This document shows, piece by piece, positions 23,322 to 32,269 of a DNA stretch of 39,033 bases. The DNA lies in the NCBI GenBank assembly GCA_947588845.1, contig CANQAR010000034.1:1-39033 (forward strand), read 5' to 3'. Made by a program: the position numbers and the translations under genes. This DNA comes from an uncultured Lachnospiraceae bacterium. GTDB taxonomy: Bacteria > Bacillota > Clostridia > Lachnospirales > Lachnospiraceae. The notes beneath the pieces are model-generated. The model searched no databases, was not told where the DNA came from, and saw only the letters and a list, made by a program, of their open reading frames with translations. The first letter of the stretch is position 1. Each line of letters starts with the position of its first letter.

Positions 23322-25121
23322 GTGAGCGATATAAGGACAATATTTGAAAGACCGTTGCCTGCTACTAGAAATGGGGCTTTCTTTAATACATTTTCATATC
23401 CGACAAAAATATCACCTGAGTCAATAGCCATATATATTGTAGCCACAACCAGGCCCGGTGAAACAGTTTTAGATACGTTTAGCGGAAGTGGAAGTACTGG
23501 AATTGCTGCGTTATTATGTGAGCATCCTACTGAACGTATGAAAGAATTGGCAGGCGATTTAGGCATAGATCCTGTTTGGGGCCCAAGAAATGCTATTGGG
23601 TATGAGATAGGAACCTATGGTTCATTTGCCGCAAAGACTATAAGCAGCAGGTTAAAAGCAAATGAGTTTAAAAAGGCAGTGACTGATTTTGTCGGAAAAG
23701 CAGGAGAACAGTTGATGCATTATTACTCTGCTGTAGATCCTGATGGGAAAACTGGAATAATACGTTATATCATATGGTCTGAAATTCTTTTATGTCCATA
23801 TTGTGGTGAGGAAATCTCTTTTTTTGAAAGAGGAACCAGACGAAATCCTGTTATATTTGAAAAGGATATTATTTGTCCGCACTGCAGGAAGAAGACTTCT
23901 GTTGATGAAATGAAATTTCAGACAGAAGAGTATATGGATGGATTAACAGGAAAATCAGAAATAAGGAAGAAGCGTCTTCCATCATGGGTTTATGGGACTA
24001 CGAATGGTAAAAACTGGGATAGACCGGCAACGAATGAAGATCTTGAAAAAGCGGCTGCAATTGAGCGGGAAATGCAAGATTTAAATGATTTGCCTAAAGA
24101 GATACAATGGGGAGAATTACATAGAAATGGATATCATTTTGGGATTTCATATTTGCATCAATTCTATACAGCCCGAAACTATTTAATTATGCGTAAACTG
24201 TGGGATGCCGCAAATACGTATAGTCCGAAAGTGAAAGATGCCCTGCGACTGCTGCTGCTTAGTTATAATGCTTCGCATTGTACCTTGATGACGCGCGTTG
24301 TCGCCAAAAAGAATGCGAAAGATTTTGTTTTGACAGGGGCGCAAAGCGGAGTTCTTTATATTAGTAAACTTCCAGTTGAAAAGAATATTATTCTTGGACT
24401 TGAAAGAAAATCAAAACCATTTTATGAAGCATATAAATTGTTGGAGAATTGTACAGGAGATTATCTTATAAAGAATAAGTCAAGTGAAAAATTAGATGAA
24501 GAAGAAAACACGATAGATTTTGTATTTACAGATCCGCCTTTTGGCGATTTTATTCCTTATGCAGAGGTTAATCAGATCAATGAATTATGGTTAGAAAAAA
24601 CTACAGATAGAAAAAGAGAAATTATAATCAGTGCATCTCAAAATAAAGGAATCAGCGATTATCAGGCGATGCTCTCAAAGGTTTTTTCTGAGATTAAGAG
24701 AGTGTTAAAGGATTCATCATATGCTGCTGTTGTTTTTCATGCGGCAAAGGCGCAGATATGGAGTGCTTTTGAGAATTCCGTTTCTGACGCTGGATTAAAC
24801 GTTGAACTAACAAATATCCTGGATAAAAAGCAGGCCAGTTTTAAGCAGGTTGTATCAGAAGCATCTGTTCAGGGGGATCCATTATTACTATTAAGTAAAA
24901 AGATTCAAAAAGAGGGTGAGATTGAAGATGAAGAAGATATTATGGAAAGAATTATCTTATCAATGGAAGAAGAAAATAATTTTGATGAACGGAGAGTATA
25001 TTCTTTATACGTCAATGAATGTCTCCGAAAAAGTATTCATGTAACATACGATGCTAAAGATGCGTATATCCTTATTCGTCAATTAAGAAAGGATGTTATG
25101 GATGCAGCGCTGCAGGGATGA
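23322..25121 (+). CDS. DNA methyltransferase with internal zinc ribbon (island gene 1, 599 aa)
   Basis: The SAM-binding motif lies near the N terminus (VLDTFSGSGSTGIAAL, residues 49-64) and the catalytic motif near the C terminus (TDPPFGDF, 403-410). This order differs from the usual beta-class N4/N6 methylases. Between them are two CxxC pairs (CPYC 158-161, CPHC 185-188) that form a zinc ribbon, and a helical region. It probably methylates adenine N6 or cytosine N4 in DNA. It starts with GTG after AAGGAG and overlaps gene 2 by about 20 bases. Codons are A/T-rich compared with the neighbours at 20-23 kb. DUF1156-type methylases are the nearest group I can name, with doubt. Confidence 0.75.
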   Translation: MSDIRTIFERPLPATRNGAFFNTFSYPTKISPESIAIYIVATTRPGETVLDTFSGSGSTGIAALLCEHPTERMKELAGDLGIDPVWGPRNAIGYEIGTYGSFAAKTISSRLKANEFKKAVTDFVGKAGEQLMHYYSAVDPDGKTGIIRYIIWSEILLCPYCGEEISFFERGTRRNPVIFEKDIICPHCRKKTSVDEMKFQTEEYMDGLTGKSEIRKKRLPSWVYGTTNGKNWDRPATNEDLEKAAAIEREMQDLNDLPKEIQWGELHRNGYHFGISYLHQFYTARNYLIMRKLWDAANTYSPKVKDALRLLLLSYNASHCTLMTRVVAKKNAKDFVLTGAQSGVLYISKLPVEKNIILGLERKSKPFYEAYKLLENCTGDYLIKNKSSEKLDEEENTIDFVFTDPPFGDFIPYAEVNQINELWLEKTTDRKREIIISASQNKGISDYQAMLSKVFSEIKRVLKDSSYAAVVFHAAKAQIWSAFENSVSDAGLNVELTNILDKKQASFKQVVSEASVQGDPLLLLSKKIQKEGEIEDEEDIMERIILSMEEENNFDERRVYSLYVNECLRKSIHVTYDAKDAYILIRQLRKDVMDAALQG

Positions 25122-27084
25122 AAATTTTAAGATTAAACGATATGGGCAGGTTTTTTCCGGAAAACTGGTAGGTGATCTGCTGGTATCAATGTTACCCCCA
25201 AACCTGGCGGTCAAAACGATAGTTGATCCAATGGCTGGACGGGGAGATTTATTACAGGCAGCACATGCAAAGTATCCGCGGGCAGATGTAATTTTGGGAA
25301 TAGACATTGATAAAGATGTCATGGAGATGTGTAATACTATTGTTCCGGAAGCAAGGATACTTATTGAGGATGCCTTCAGAAGCGAAGAAATAGATATTGC
25401 GGACGGGTGGGATTTAGTAATTACGAATCCTCCCTATATCAGGTACCAAACGCTCAAAAATAATCCTGAAATAGGTCTGCCAGATGGAAAAGAACTTAGA
25501 GAAAGTCTGATAAAACATATTCAACGATCAAAACTGTTAGATGACCAGGAGAGACACCTGTATCTTGAAATTTCAAAAAATTACTCAGGTCTTTCGGACA
25601 TGGCCGTGCCAGCATGGATTTTATGTGCATCCATAGTGAAACAAGGCGGATACATGGCTATGGTTGTGCCTGAAACGTGGCTGAACAGGGATTATGCATT
25701 GCCGATTCACTATTTGCTTCTGCGTTGCTTTGAGATTATCGCTATAGCGCATGATGTAGAGTCTGCATGGTTTGAAAATGCCGAGGTAAGAACATGCCTG
25801 GTTATATGTAAAAGAAAAGAAAACAAACCTATAGATAATAATTATTCAGATACAGTTCTGCTGGAATTAAGTTCCGGAATAATAGATCAGAATTCTCTTG
25901 TGGGCAATATGAAGTATGGCAGCAGTGTTGGCTATGAAGCTTTGAATCAGATTATTTCCACGAAAGCAACTGGTTCATCAGAAGGCTTTTCTTCAAGAAT
26001 AGTTTCCGCATTGGAATTGTTTCCTGGTTTAATAGGGAGGATCAATGGGCAGAGGTGGATTTATAAAGAAGATAAACTGAAAGTTGAGGGTTATACCTGC
26101 CTTCCAAATGAAATAAGAGGAATAGTAAGTAAGAGTAATGAAGTTGAGTATGATTCATTAGAAACGCTTGGGTGGTCTGTTGGTCAGGGTCTAAGGACTG
26201 GTGCAAATGATTTCTTTTATGCACGGGTATTATTAGAAGATGCAATGTCTGTTGTTCAAACGGAACCATGGTATGACCGGGAGATAGTGTTGCCCTCAGA
26301 CAATGTTAGAAAAGCCTTTAAGAAACGGTCTGACATAAGTGGACTTGTGGTTAATTATGATGATTTGGAAAGATGTATATTTTATATTCAGAATCAGGTA
26401 AGAAAAGTAGATTATCAGAGAGTATCGCATAAAGTGATTGCAAATTATACTTTGATGGATCCTGACTTAGATGATTATGTTACCCAGGGGGAAACGTATA
26501 TATCGCCATCGCACAGGAGAGCTTTTAAAGAGTTGTCGGCTGTCATTACGAATGAAAAGAAAACGGGTGATGAATTTGAAAGATTCTGGTATATGCTTCC
26601 TCCATTAAAGGAAAGACATGTGCCAAACTTATGTATTTCCCGCGTTTGCGGTGAAAGTCCTGAAACAATATTTGTAAATCAGATAGCGGAAAAGGAAATA
26701 ATTGTTGATGCAAATTTTATTACGCTTTGGAATCAAGATCGGCAGGCCCAATTAATGGCATTTGCATTATTAAACTCTACATGGGCAAAGCTTTTTTTTG
26801 AAATCGCAGGCACAACAATGGGCGGTGGCGCATTAAAAGTTGAAGCGAGTCATGTGCGAAAAATAGTATTTCCAAGACTTGATAATGAGAAGAAAAAAGA
26901 ACTTGAAAACATTGGCAAAACAATTCTAAAAAAAGGGAGTATTAACCGGAAGATTCAAAAGCAAATAGATGAAATTGTAACCTTTCCTTTTGGAGAAGAA
27001 AACAGAGTATCTGTGAGTAATCAGCTGGAAGAATTACTTATTAGAAAAATGCGTGAAAGGACTGGGCGAAAATATGATGAATAA
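25102..27084 (+). CDS. N6-adenine DNA methyltransferase, Eco57I-like (island gene 2, 660 aa)
   Basis: The motif order is that of gamma-class adenine methylases: GQVFSG (15-20), VDPMAGRGDLL (41-51), GIDID (66-70) and catalytic NPPY (109-112). About 500 residues follow that contain a likely TaqI/Eco57I-type DNA-recognition domain (LLNSTWAKLFFEIAGT, ALKVEASHVRKIVFP). No nuclease motif is evident. ATG 25102 is eight bases after AAAGGA. ATG 25093 is in frame but overlaps that site. The gene overlaps both neighbours, showing one translation-coupled operon. Confidence 0.85.
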   Translation: MQRCRDENFKIKRYGQVFSGKLVGDLLVSMLPPNLAVKTIVDPMAGRGDLLQAAHAKYPRADVILGIDIDKDVMEMCNTIVPEARILIEDAFRSEEIDIADGWDLVITNPPYIRYQTLKNNPEIGLPDGKELRESLIKHIQRSKLLDDQERHLYLEISKNYSGLSDMAVPAWILCASIVKQGGYMAMVVPETWLNRDYALPIHYLLLRCFEIIAIAHDVESAWFENAEVRTCLVICKRKENKPIDNNYSDTVLLELSSGIIDQNSLVGNMKYGSSVGYEALNQIISTKATGSSEGFSSRIVSALELFPGLIGRINGQRWIYKEDKLKVEGYTCLPNEIRGIVSKSNEVEYDSLETLGWSVGQGLRTGANDFFYARVLLEDAMSVVQTEPWYDREIVLPSDNVRKAFKKRSDISGLVVNYDDLERCIFYIQNQVRKVDYQRVSHKVIANYTLMDPDLDDYVTQGETYISPSHRRAFKELSAVITNEKKTGDEFERFWYMLPPLKERHVPNLCISRVCGESPETIFVNQIAEKEIIVDANFITLWNQDRQAQLMAFALLNSTWAKLFFEIAGTTMGGGALKVEASHVRKIVFPRLDNEKKKELENIGKTILKKGSINRKIQKQIDEIVTFPFGEENRVSVSNQLEELLIRKMRERTGRKYDE

Positions 27085-30000
27085 AGATGAATTAAGATCA
27101 TTTGTGACAATTGCTCAGCGTGAAATAGATAATGGTTCTGTGGAAGATAAACTTAGACATTTACTATCAGCGAGTCTGAGTAAAATATTCCAGGATACAC
27201 CCTGGTGGGTTCAAGAACATGTGATGGGCATAGAGACCTATCTTCATTTTGCGAATACTAAAGGAAAAGAAAGAACAGGGTTTGCGGATTCAGTAGTTGG
27301 AAAAACTGCGATCGAATACGAGAAGAATCTGAAAATACCTGCTGTTTTTAATGAGGGATACCATCAGGTGGAGGAATACTGTGCAGCGCTGTGTAATTTG
27401 GGCATAGATGAAAAGGAGATCCTTGGAATACTGTCAGATACGGTGAGATGGTATGGATATACGATTAAAATTGTTGGAAATCAGGATCGGGAAAGACTGT
27501 TTGGGGCTGATGATATTGAATTAGAACAAGTTGATTTTGTTGATTTGTCTAATTGTTCGGACGAGGAAATGGAAAAGTTCGAATTGTTCATGAATAAGTA
27601 TCTGGGAAGAGAACAGTCCAGGATTCTTACAGCAAAAACACTGGTGCTTGATTTCGGTTTGGAAAGTGATTTTTATCGTAAAGAAATTAAAGGATACAGA
27701 GACGTGGTAGAGATTGCAATGCATTCAAATCCAGCTTATGCAGATCTGATCAAAACGGTATGGCAAAATTTTGTTGCATATTTAGGAGCATCCGAATACG
27801 GGATGTTTTCAAAGAATACCTATACAAACGAATATTATCTGGTAACTGTTGCAAAGATTATTTGCGCCAATATTCTTAACGGAACTCCGCTTATCTGCAA
27901 TGATATGGAGATTATTAAAATATTGAATGGACAATATTTTCAACAGAAAAATATTCAGAACCTTGTAGACTATGATTATTTTGGATGGTTAAACAGTTTG
28001 CCTTATGTTGACGGTATTGTTGAAAGTGCAAAAAGAATCCAAAGACTTTTAGTCAGTTATGACTTTAAGGTTATAGCTGAAGAAGATCTGTTTGGGGCCT
28101 TATTGGCGCAGTTATCGAATCGTGAACATCGTTTGCTTTTGGGGCAGGATTTCACGCCTCATTGGGTTGCGGAAAGTATGGTTGAGCATGCCATAAAAAA
28201 TATTGAAGAAGAACCTCGAATATTGGATATGTGCTGCGGCTCAGGAGTATTTCTGATTGAAGCAATCAGAAAAGTACGGGAGAAATATGCAATTAACACA
28301 CAAAATTATGATTCTGTAAAAGACGAAATGGTATTTTCATGTGTTATGGGTTTTGATATTGATCCGCTTGCCGTTATGCTTGCGAAAGTTAACTGGGTAA
28401 TGTCTATGAGGGATTTATTTCCATATCATAATGGTCAAATTACCATCCCTGTTTATCATGCAGATTCCCTTTTTGTAGCAACGCCTGTTACGCATAACAT
28501 GCCTTCAGGCAGTCAGGACTCTTATATTATGTATTTTGACAATAACGAGGTTGAAATTCCGGGTCATATGCTGACTCCTGCTCATCGACGTACTTTTGAC
28601 GCATTTATGTCTATTTGCTATAAATACGCTATGAAAAGAGCCGAGCAAAAGGAAAGCAGTCTTACAGATAAACAGCTTGATTATGTTCTGACTTCTGTAG
28701 AATCAGAAAGTAGTATTGTTTTGTCCCATATGGAGCGACAGGCTCAAAGGGTGGCAGCATACAATTTGATATTACAGTTGGAAGATCTTCAGAGAAAGGG
28801 ACGAAACGGGATTTGGTATTTCATTCTGAATAACAGCTATAAGCCAGGTCTGGTTGCAAACCAATTTAATTGTATTGTCTCTAATCCACCATGGCTGGCA
28901 ATGAGTAAACTGGCTGATAATCCATATAAGGAAATATTGCAGAAAAAAACAGATTCCTTCGGTATAAAGCCGCCTGGAGCATCTCATCTTCATATGGAAC
29001 TGGCAACAACCTTTTTAATAGCATCAATTGATAAATATTTGAAGGATGGCGCGAGATGGATGTGCGTTATGCCAGGGAGTATTTTGAGCGGATATCATCA
29101 TGATCCTCTCAGAATGGAGAAGTATAGAGATTCGGCGTATTCAGTAGATACCAGTATAGATACAATTTGGGAATTGCCAATATCTACATTCAAAAATAAA
29201 GCGGTAGTTCTTGGAGGAATCAGGACAGACAAAAAATCTGAATATCCAATTTCAGGAAGAGTATATGAAAACCCGGATTCATATACGGAGTGTAACTATA
29301 CTCTCAATAAACAGGGCAACCGGTCCGCATGGACAAACAAAGGAGAGAATGCTGAGCTTTTGGATATTATTAATTCGAATCCCTGGGAATTCAATCAGGG
29401 CGCCGATATTATGCCAAGAACGGCTTTGTTCCATGAATTTGTCCGGTTACCTAATGGAACATGGTCGATTAAAAAAATCGAGAATACATCGGAGTTGTAT
29501 TATCTGCTTAATGACAGCCATAAAAATGTATGCAGAGATTTGACAGCCGAAGGTTTCAGTAATGATTATATGTATGACTGTTTAATTTCAAAGCATCTGT
29601 CTCCATTTTTTGTTTCAGAACCTGTTAAGGTTATCCTTCCGGGAAAAAAGACGGAGGAAAAATGGAGAGGACTTACCGATGAAGAAATAGCTTTGATGAA
29701 TTCAGGAACGTCCTATGTTTTTACTGAGATTCAAACAGAGAGTAAAATGCCGTTATCTGCTTTGTTTGATCAGAAGATTAACATACGAAACAAGTTGGAT
29801 AAACAGAATTTCGCGTTGGCAAGATGGCTTGTTTTATCTAATGCAGGAGGCACTAATCCATGTGCAGCTTATATTGATTTGAATAAAATGGATAAGAAAA
29901 GGCTGATTGTTGATCAGACATTGTACTGGTATTTAGCAGAATCTGAAGAAGAAGCACTTTACATTGTGGGGATACTGAATAGTGTTGCATTATCATCTGC

Positions 30001-30298
30001 AATATCTGATTTTCAGCCGCAGGGAGGATTCGGTCCAAGGCATATTCATACGATACCATATAAGATTATTCCACGATATGATGGAACTGATGATGCGCAT
30101 ATGGAGGTAGTTACAAGGACAAAAGAGTTGATTGCAGAATGGACAGAATACTGCCGTTCTGAAAAGACTGGAAAGTATATCTCTCCGAATAGTGGAAGTT
30201 TAAACAGTAGGAGACGTAAGCTGCAAACAGTTCTTAAGACAATGGCTTCGTATGGGAAGTATGAGAAAGCATGCAGTAGTATTCTGTGTACAGAATAG
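27074..30298 (+). CDS. Putative bifunctional restriction-methyltransferase (PD-(D/E)XK-like N terminus plus N6 methylase; island gene 3, 1074 aa)
   Basis: Residues 70-130 read GFADSVVGKTAIEYEKNL, then YHQVEEYCAAL and GILSDTVRWYGY. This is the pattern of PD-(D/E)XK nuclease domains in type IIG/type I enzymes (D72, E81, K84, Q98). At the usual Lys position the residue is Glu83, with Lys84 next, so activity is uncertain. The methylase core follows: GQDFTP (357-362), ILDMCCGSGVFLIEAI (383-398), GFDIDP (426-431) and catalytic SNPPW (603-607). A long insertion separates the last two. The final 450 residues probably recognise DNA. The start overlaps gene 2 by 11 bases. It would be the cutting and modifying enzyme of the island. 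Confidence 0.8.
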   Translation: MMNKDELRSFVTIAQREIDNGSVEDKLRHLLSASLSKIFQDTPWWVQEHVMGIETYLHFANTKGKERTGFADSVVGKTAIEYEKNLKIPAVFNEGYHQVEEYCAALCNLGIDEKEILGILSDTVRWYGYTIKIVGNQDRERLFGADDIELEQVDFVDLSNCSDEEMEKFELFMNKYLGREQSRILTAKTLVLDFGLESDFYRKEIKGYRDVVEIAMHSNPAYADLIKTVWQNFVAYLGASEYGMFSKNTYTNEYYLVTVAKIICANILNGTPLICNDMEIIKILNGQYFQQKNIQNLVDYDYFGWLNSLPYVDGIVESAKRIQRLLVSYDFKVIAEEDLFGALLAQLSNREHRLLLGQDFTPHWVAESMVEHAIKNIEEEPRILDMCCGSGVFLIEAIRKVREKYAINTQNYDSVKDEMVFSCVMGFDIDPLAVMLAKVNWVMSMRDLFPYHNGQITIPVYHADSLFVATPVTHNMPSGSQDSYIMYFDNNEVEIPGHMLTPAHRRTFDAFMSICYKYAMKRAEQKESSLTDKQLDYVLTSVESESSIVLSHMERQAQRVAAYNLILQLEDLQRKGRNGIWYFILNNSYKPGLVANQFNCIVSNPPWLAMSKLADNPYKEILQKKTDSFGIKPPGASHLHMELATTFLIASIDKYLKDGARWMCVMPGSILSGYHHDPLRMEKYRDSAYSVDTSIDTIWELPISTFKNKAVVLGGIRTDKKSEYPISGRVYENPDSYTECNYTLNKQGNRSAWTNKGENAELLDIINSNPWEFNQGADIMPRTALFHEFVRLPNGTWSIKKIENTSELYYLLNDSHKNVCRDLTAEGFSNDYMYDCLISKHLSPFFVSEPVKVILPGKKTEEKWRGLTDEEIALMNSGTSYVFTEIQTESKMPLSALFDQKINIRNKLDKQNFALARWLVLSNAGGTNPCAAYIDLNKMDKKRLIVDQTLYWYLAESEEEALYIVGILNSVALSSAISDFQPQGGFGPRHIHTIPYKIIPRYDGTDDAHMEVVTRTKELIAEWTEYCRSEKTGKYISPNSGSLNSRRRKLQTVLKTMASYGKYEKACSSILCTE

Positions 30299-30320
30299 AG
30301 ATCAATAATGGGAATATCAT

Positions 30321-30838
30321 TCAAAAGTTACGCCGGGGCTGCAATACCGGTATCAGAATGGGGAGGTACGGGTAAACCATAACCGTTTCCTCGGATACAC
30401 GAAGGATCAGGAAGGGCACCTGGTTATAGAGTCGGCGGAGGTGGTAAAGCGGATCTACCGGGAGTATCTGGAGGGAGGAAGCCTGCTCCAGACCGCCAGA
30501 GGGCTGGAAGCAGACGGCATCCTTACAGCCGCAGGCAAGGCAAAGCGGCGGCCGGAGACGCTTAAGAAGATCCTGCAGAACGAAAAATATATTGGAGACG
30601 CGCTCCTGCAGAAGACATACACGGCAGATTTCCTGAGAAAGCACTGGCGGAGAGAGCTGAACGGGAGGGCCTGAAGAAGCGGGTCGCGGAGATGCGGAAG
30701 TTTTTGCGTGAGCAGGATACGAAGGTGATGGAATATGATGAGCAGCTGGTGAGAAGGCTGATCGGGAAAGTTACAGTTTATGATGAGCGGTTTGAGGTGG
30801 AATTCAAATCGGGTGTGAAGGTGGATGTGGAGAGATAA
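30321..30838 (+). pseudogene. Large serine recombinase remnant (right flank of island)
   Basis: The frame from 30321 reads a Recombinase domain ([60 protein letters not shown]) and stops at 30674. The final coiled-coil and C terminus (EQLVRRLIGKVTVYDE, EVEFKSGVKVDVER) continue in another frame to 30838. The catalytic resolvase domain and the zinc-ribbon part are missing. It begins 22 bases after island gene 3, so the gene was broken at or near the insertion point. The 3' end recurs at 23221. Confidence 0.85.
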
Positions 30839-30936
30839 ACCAGATTATGGAAAGGTCCTGCAGGTTTCAATGGAGCCTGCAGGGTCTGCTGCTTAATGAC
30901 GCGGGTTGAAAAATAGAAAACGTGAAAAGTGCAGAG

Positions 30937-30973
30937 GTCAGATACCCCACAGCAAGCTGATAGGGTATCTGAC
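30937..30973 (+). terminator. Hairpin after the recombinase remnant
   Basis: A perfect 11-bp stem GTCAGATACCC/GGGTATCTGAC with a 15-base loop is followed by only three T. It is a possible weak terminator or protein-binding palindrome. Confidence 0.45.
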
Positions 30974-31044
30974 TTTCGCGGCAGTCGCCATATGGACATG
31001 CTTGCATGTCCACTTGGCTTGTTGCTTGCGAAAATAAGGGATTT

Positions 31045-31095
31045 CCGGGAATCAGGACTGTGAGGATGGCGGTTCTGGTTCCCGGATTTTTGTTT
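31045..31095 (+). terminator. Intrinsic terminator before repeat copy B
   Basis: CCGGGAATCAG (31045-31055) pairs with CTGGTTCCCGG (31075-31085) with one mismatch. ATTTTTGTTT follows. The hairpin and T tract directly abut the GC-rich repeat that starts near 31095. Confidence 0.65.
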
Positions 31096-31190
31096 GCACA
31101 GGCCCGCATATGGAGATTAGCTGCTGACGCAGCATGCGGGCCGCGCGGGCGAGCAGGAGGGGAAACCGCCCCCTGCTCGATTTTGCTGCA
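31095..31190 (+). repeat. GC-rich double-hairpin repeat, copy B
   Basis: It matches 14902-14994 on the other strand. It has GCCCGCAT/ATGCGGGC enclosing CTGCTGACGCAGC, then GGGCCGCGCGGG, then CGAGCAGG/CCTGCTCG around GGGGAAACC. The 597-base gap 30839-31435 holds this element, two hairpins and a duplicated GAGTTGAGTTGA motif (31232 and 31280), but no convincing gene. Confidence 0.8.
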
Positions 31191-31435
31191 GTATGCGGAA
31201 ATATATCCACCGCTTCAAAGGGCGGAGAGTTGAGTTGACAGGCTGGATATGGGGGTATGTTGTGGAGACAAGATGATTAAGGGCGAGTTGAGTTGATAAA
31301 ATGGATGTAAGCAATACGGATGCCATGTCTGCGGCCTGCAGAGAAAGATTAATAGGGTAATTTATAATCCGGCTTTGCAATACAGTGTTTATGGAATGTG
31401 AGATAGTGCCTTGAAGAAAAATCGGCTGATAAGAC

Positions 31436-32029
31436 TCAAGGCTTTTTCAGTAAATTTCTAATAATCTCCTGTATATGATACCAGTCCTGATTTTTTTCCC
31501 ATCCGAGCGATTTGTTGACTGCAAAATTGCCGTGCAGCATAAACAGAAAAATTTTATCGGCCTCCCATTCAGTGACATGATAAGTTTTCATGATTTCCGG
31601 GATCTGCCTGGTTTTCTGCATCTTATATAACTTGTTTATGATGGAATGAGACAAATTTTCGTCCATAAAAAGTATCTTGTACTTTGGGTTGTCTGCAGCA
31701 CGCTGGCATACCGGGAGCAGGGCGTCTGGATCGAAGTCTGATTCTTTCAGATTATTTTCGGTTTCTATGTGGCGTGTAGATATTGCGGAGTCTGCCGGGT
31801 ACAGCGCGTCAAATTCCGTCAGTCGGAGTGCGTCATCCAGCAGTTCATTCAGCACATCATCCATATTGTCATAATGCAGATAGAAGGTTGCCCTGGTGAT
31901 TTCGGCCTGCCGGCACAGGGCGGTCACCGTTATCTTTTCGTAGGGCGTATCCTGCAGAAGTTCCAGGAAAGAATCCTTGATAATCTCTTTTGTCATTATT
32001 GTCCTTCGGTCCGTCTTTCTCTGCGCCAT
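31436..32029 (-). CDS. TetR-family transcriptional regulator 1
   Basis: The 197-residue protein has an N-terminal HTH (TKEIIKDSFLELLQDTPYEKITVTALCRQAEITRATFYLHYDNMDDVL) and a helical ligand domain. Its closest relative in the window is the second TetR at 35408-36004. Both have start regions reading AAAGGAATGGATA..AAACATG. I chose ATG 32029, since ATG 32041 touches the AAAGGA. It diverges from the sirtuin genes and probably controls them and itself. The ligand is unknown. Confidence 0.88.
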   Translation of the reverse strand: MAQRKTDRRTIMTKEIIKDSFLELLQDTPYEKITVTALCRQAEITRATFYLHYDNMDDVLNELLDDALRLTEFDALYPADSAISTRHIETENNLKESDFDPDALLPVCQRAADNPKYKILFMDENLSHSIINKLYKMQKTRQIPEIMKTYHVTEWEADKIFLFMLHGNFAVNKSLGWEKNQDWYHIQEIIRNLLKKP

Positions 32030-32121
32030 GTTTATATCCATTCCTTTCGCTTTGCTCAGGCATAAAACGTTATGGAAACGATTTCTCATTTTCCCTGAAA
32101 GTCCTATACAAAAACAGATAA

Positions 32122-32181
32122 ACTGTAAAAAACTGTTCCTATCCATGAAATTTGGATAGGACTTTTTAAGACGTTTACAGT
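32122..32181. promoter_or_regulatory. Nested palindromes, probable TetR operator
   Basis: TCCTATCCA (32137-32145) and TGGATAGGA (32153-32161) form a perfect 9-bp inverted repeat with a seven-base centre. It is enclosed by ACTGTAAA (32122-32129) and TTTACAGT (32174-32181). The outer arm overlaps the -10 box of the TetR promoter, as expected for autorepression. Confidence 0.6.
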
Positions 32182-32207
32182 ATAATCATTTTTATACACA
32201 GTGTCAA
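32179..32207 (-). promoter_or_regulatory. Promoter of TetR regulator 1
   Basis: On the minus strand TTGACA (32207-32202) and TATACT (32184-32179) are 17 bases apart, almost consensus. The leader carries the nested palindrome. Confidence 0.75.
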
Positions 32208-32269
32208 GAATATGGATTTTCAGAAAATGTTTTGATATATTCTTTATTGTGCAGGAAAGGGGATAGACC

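Noticed and set aside
30441-30674. Independent 77-aa gene
   Set aside because: It is the middle of the decayed serine recombinase, not a separate gene.
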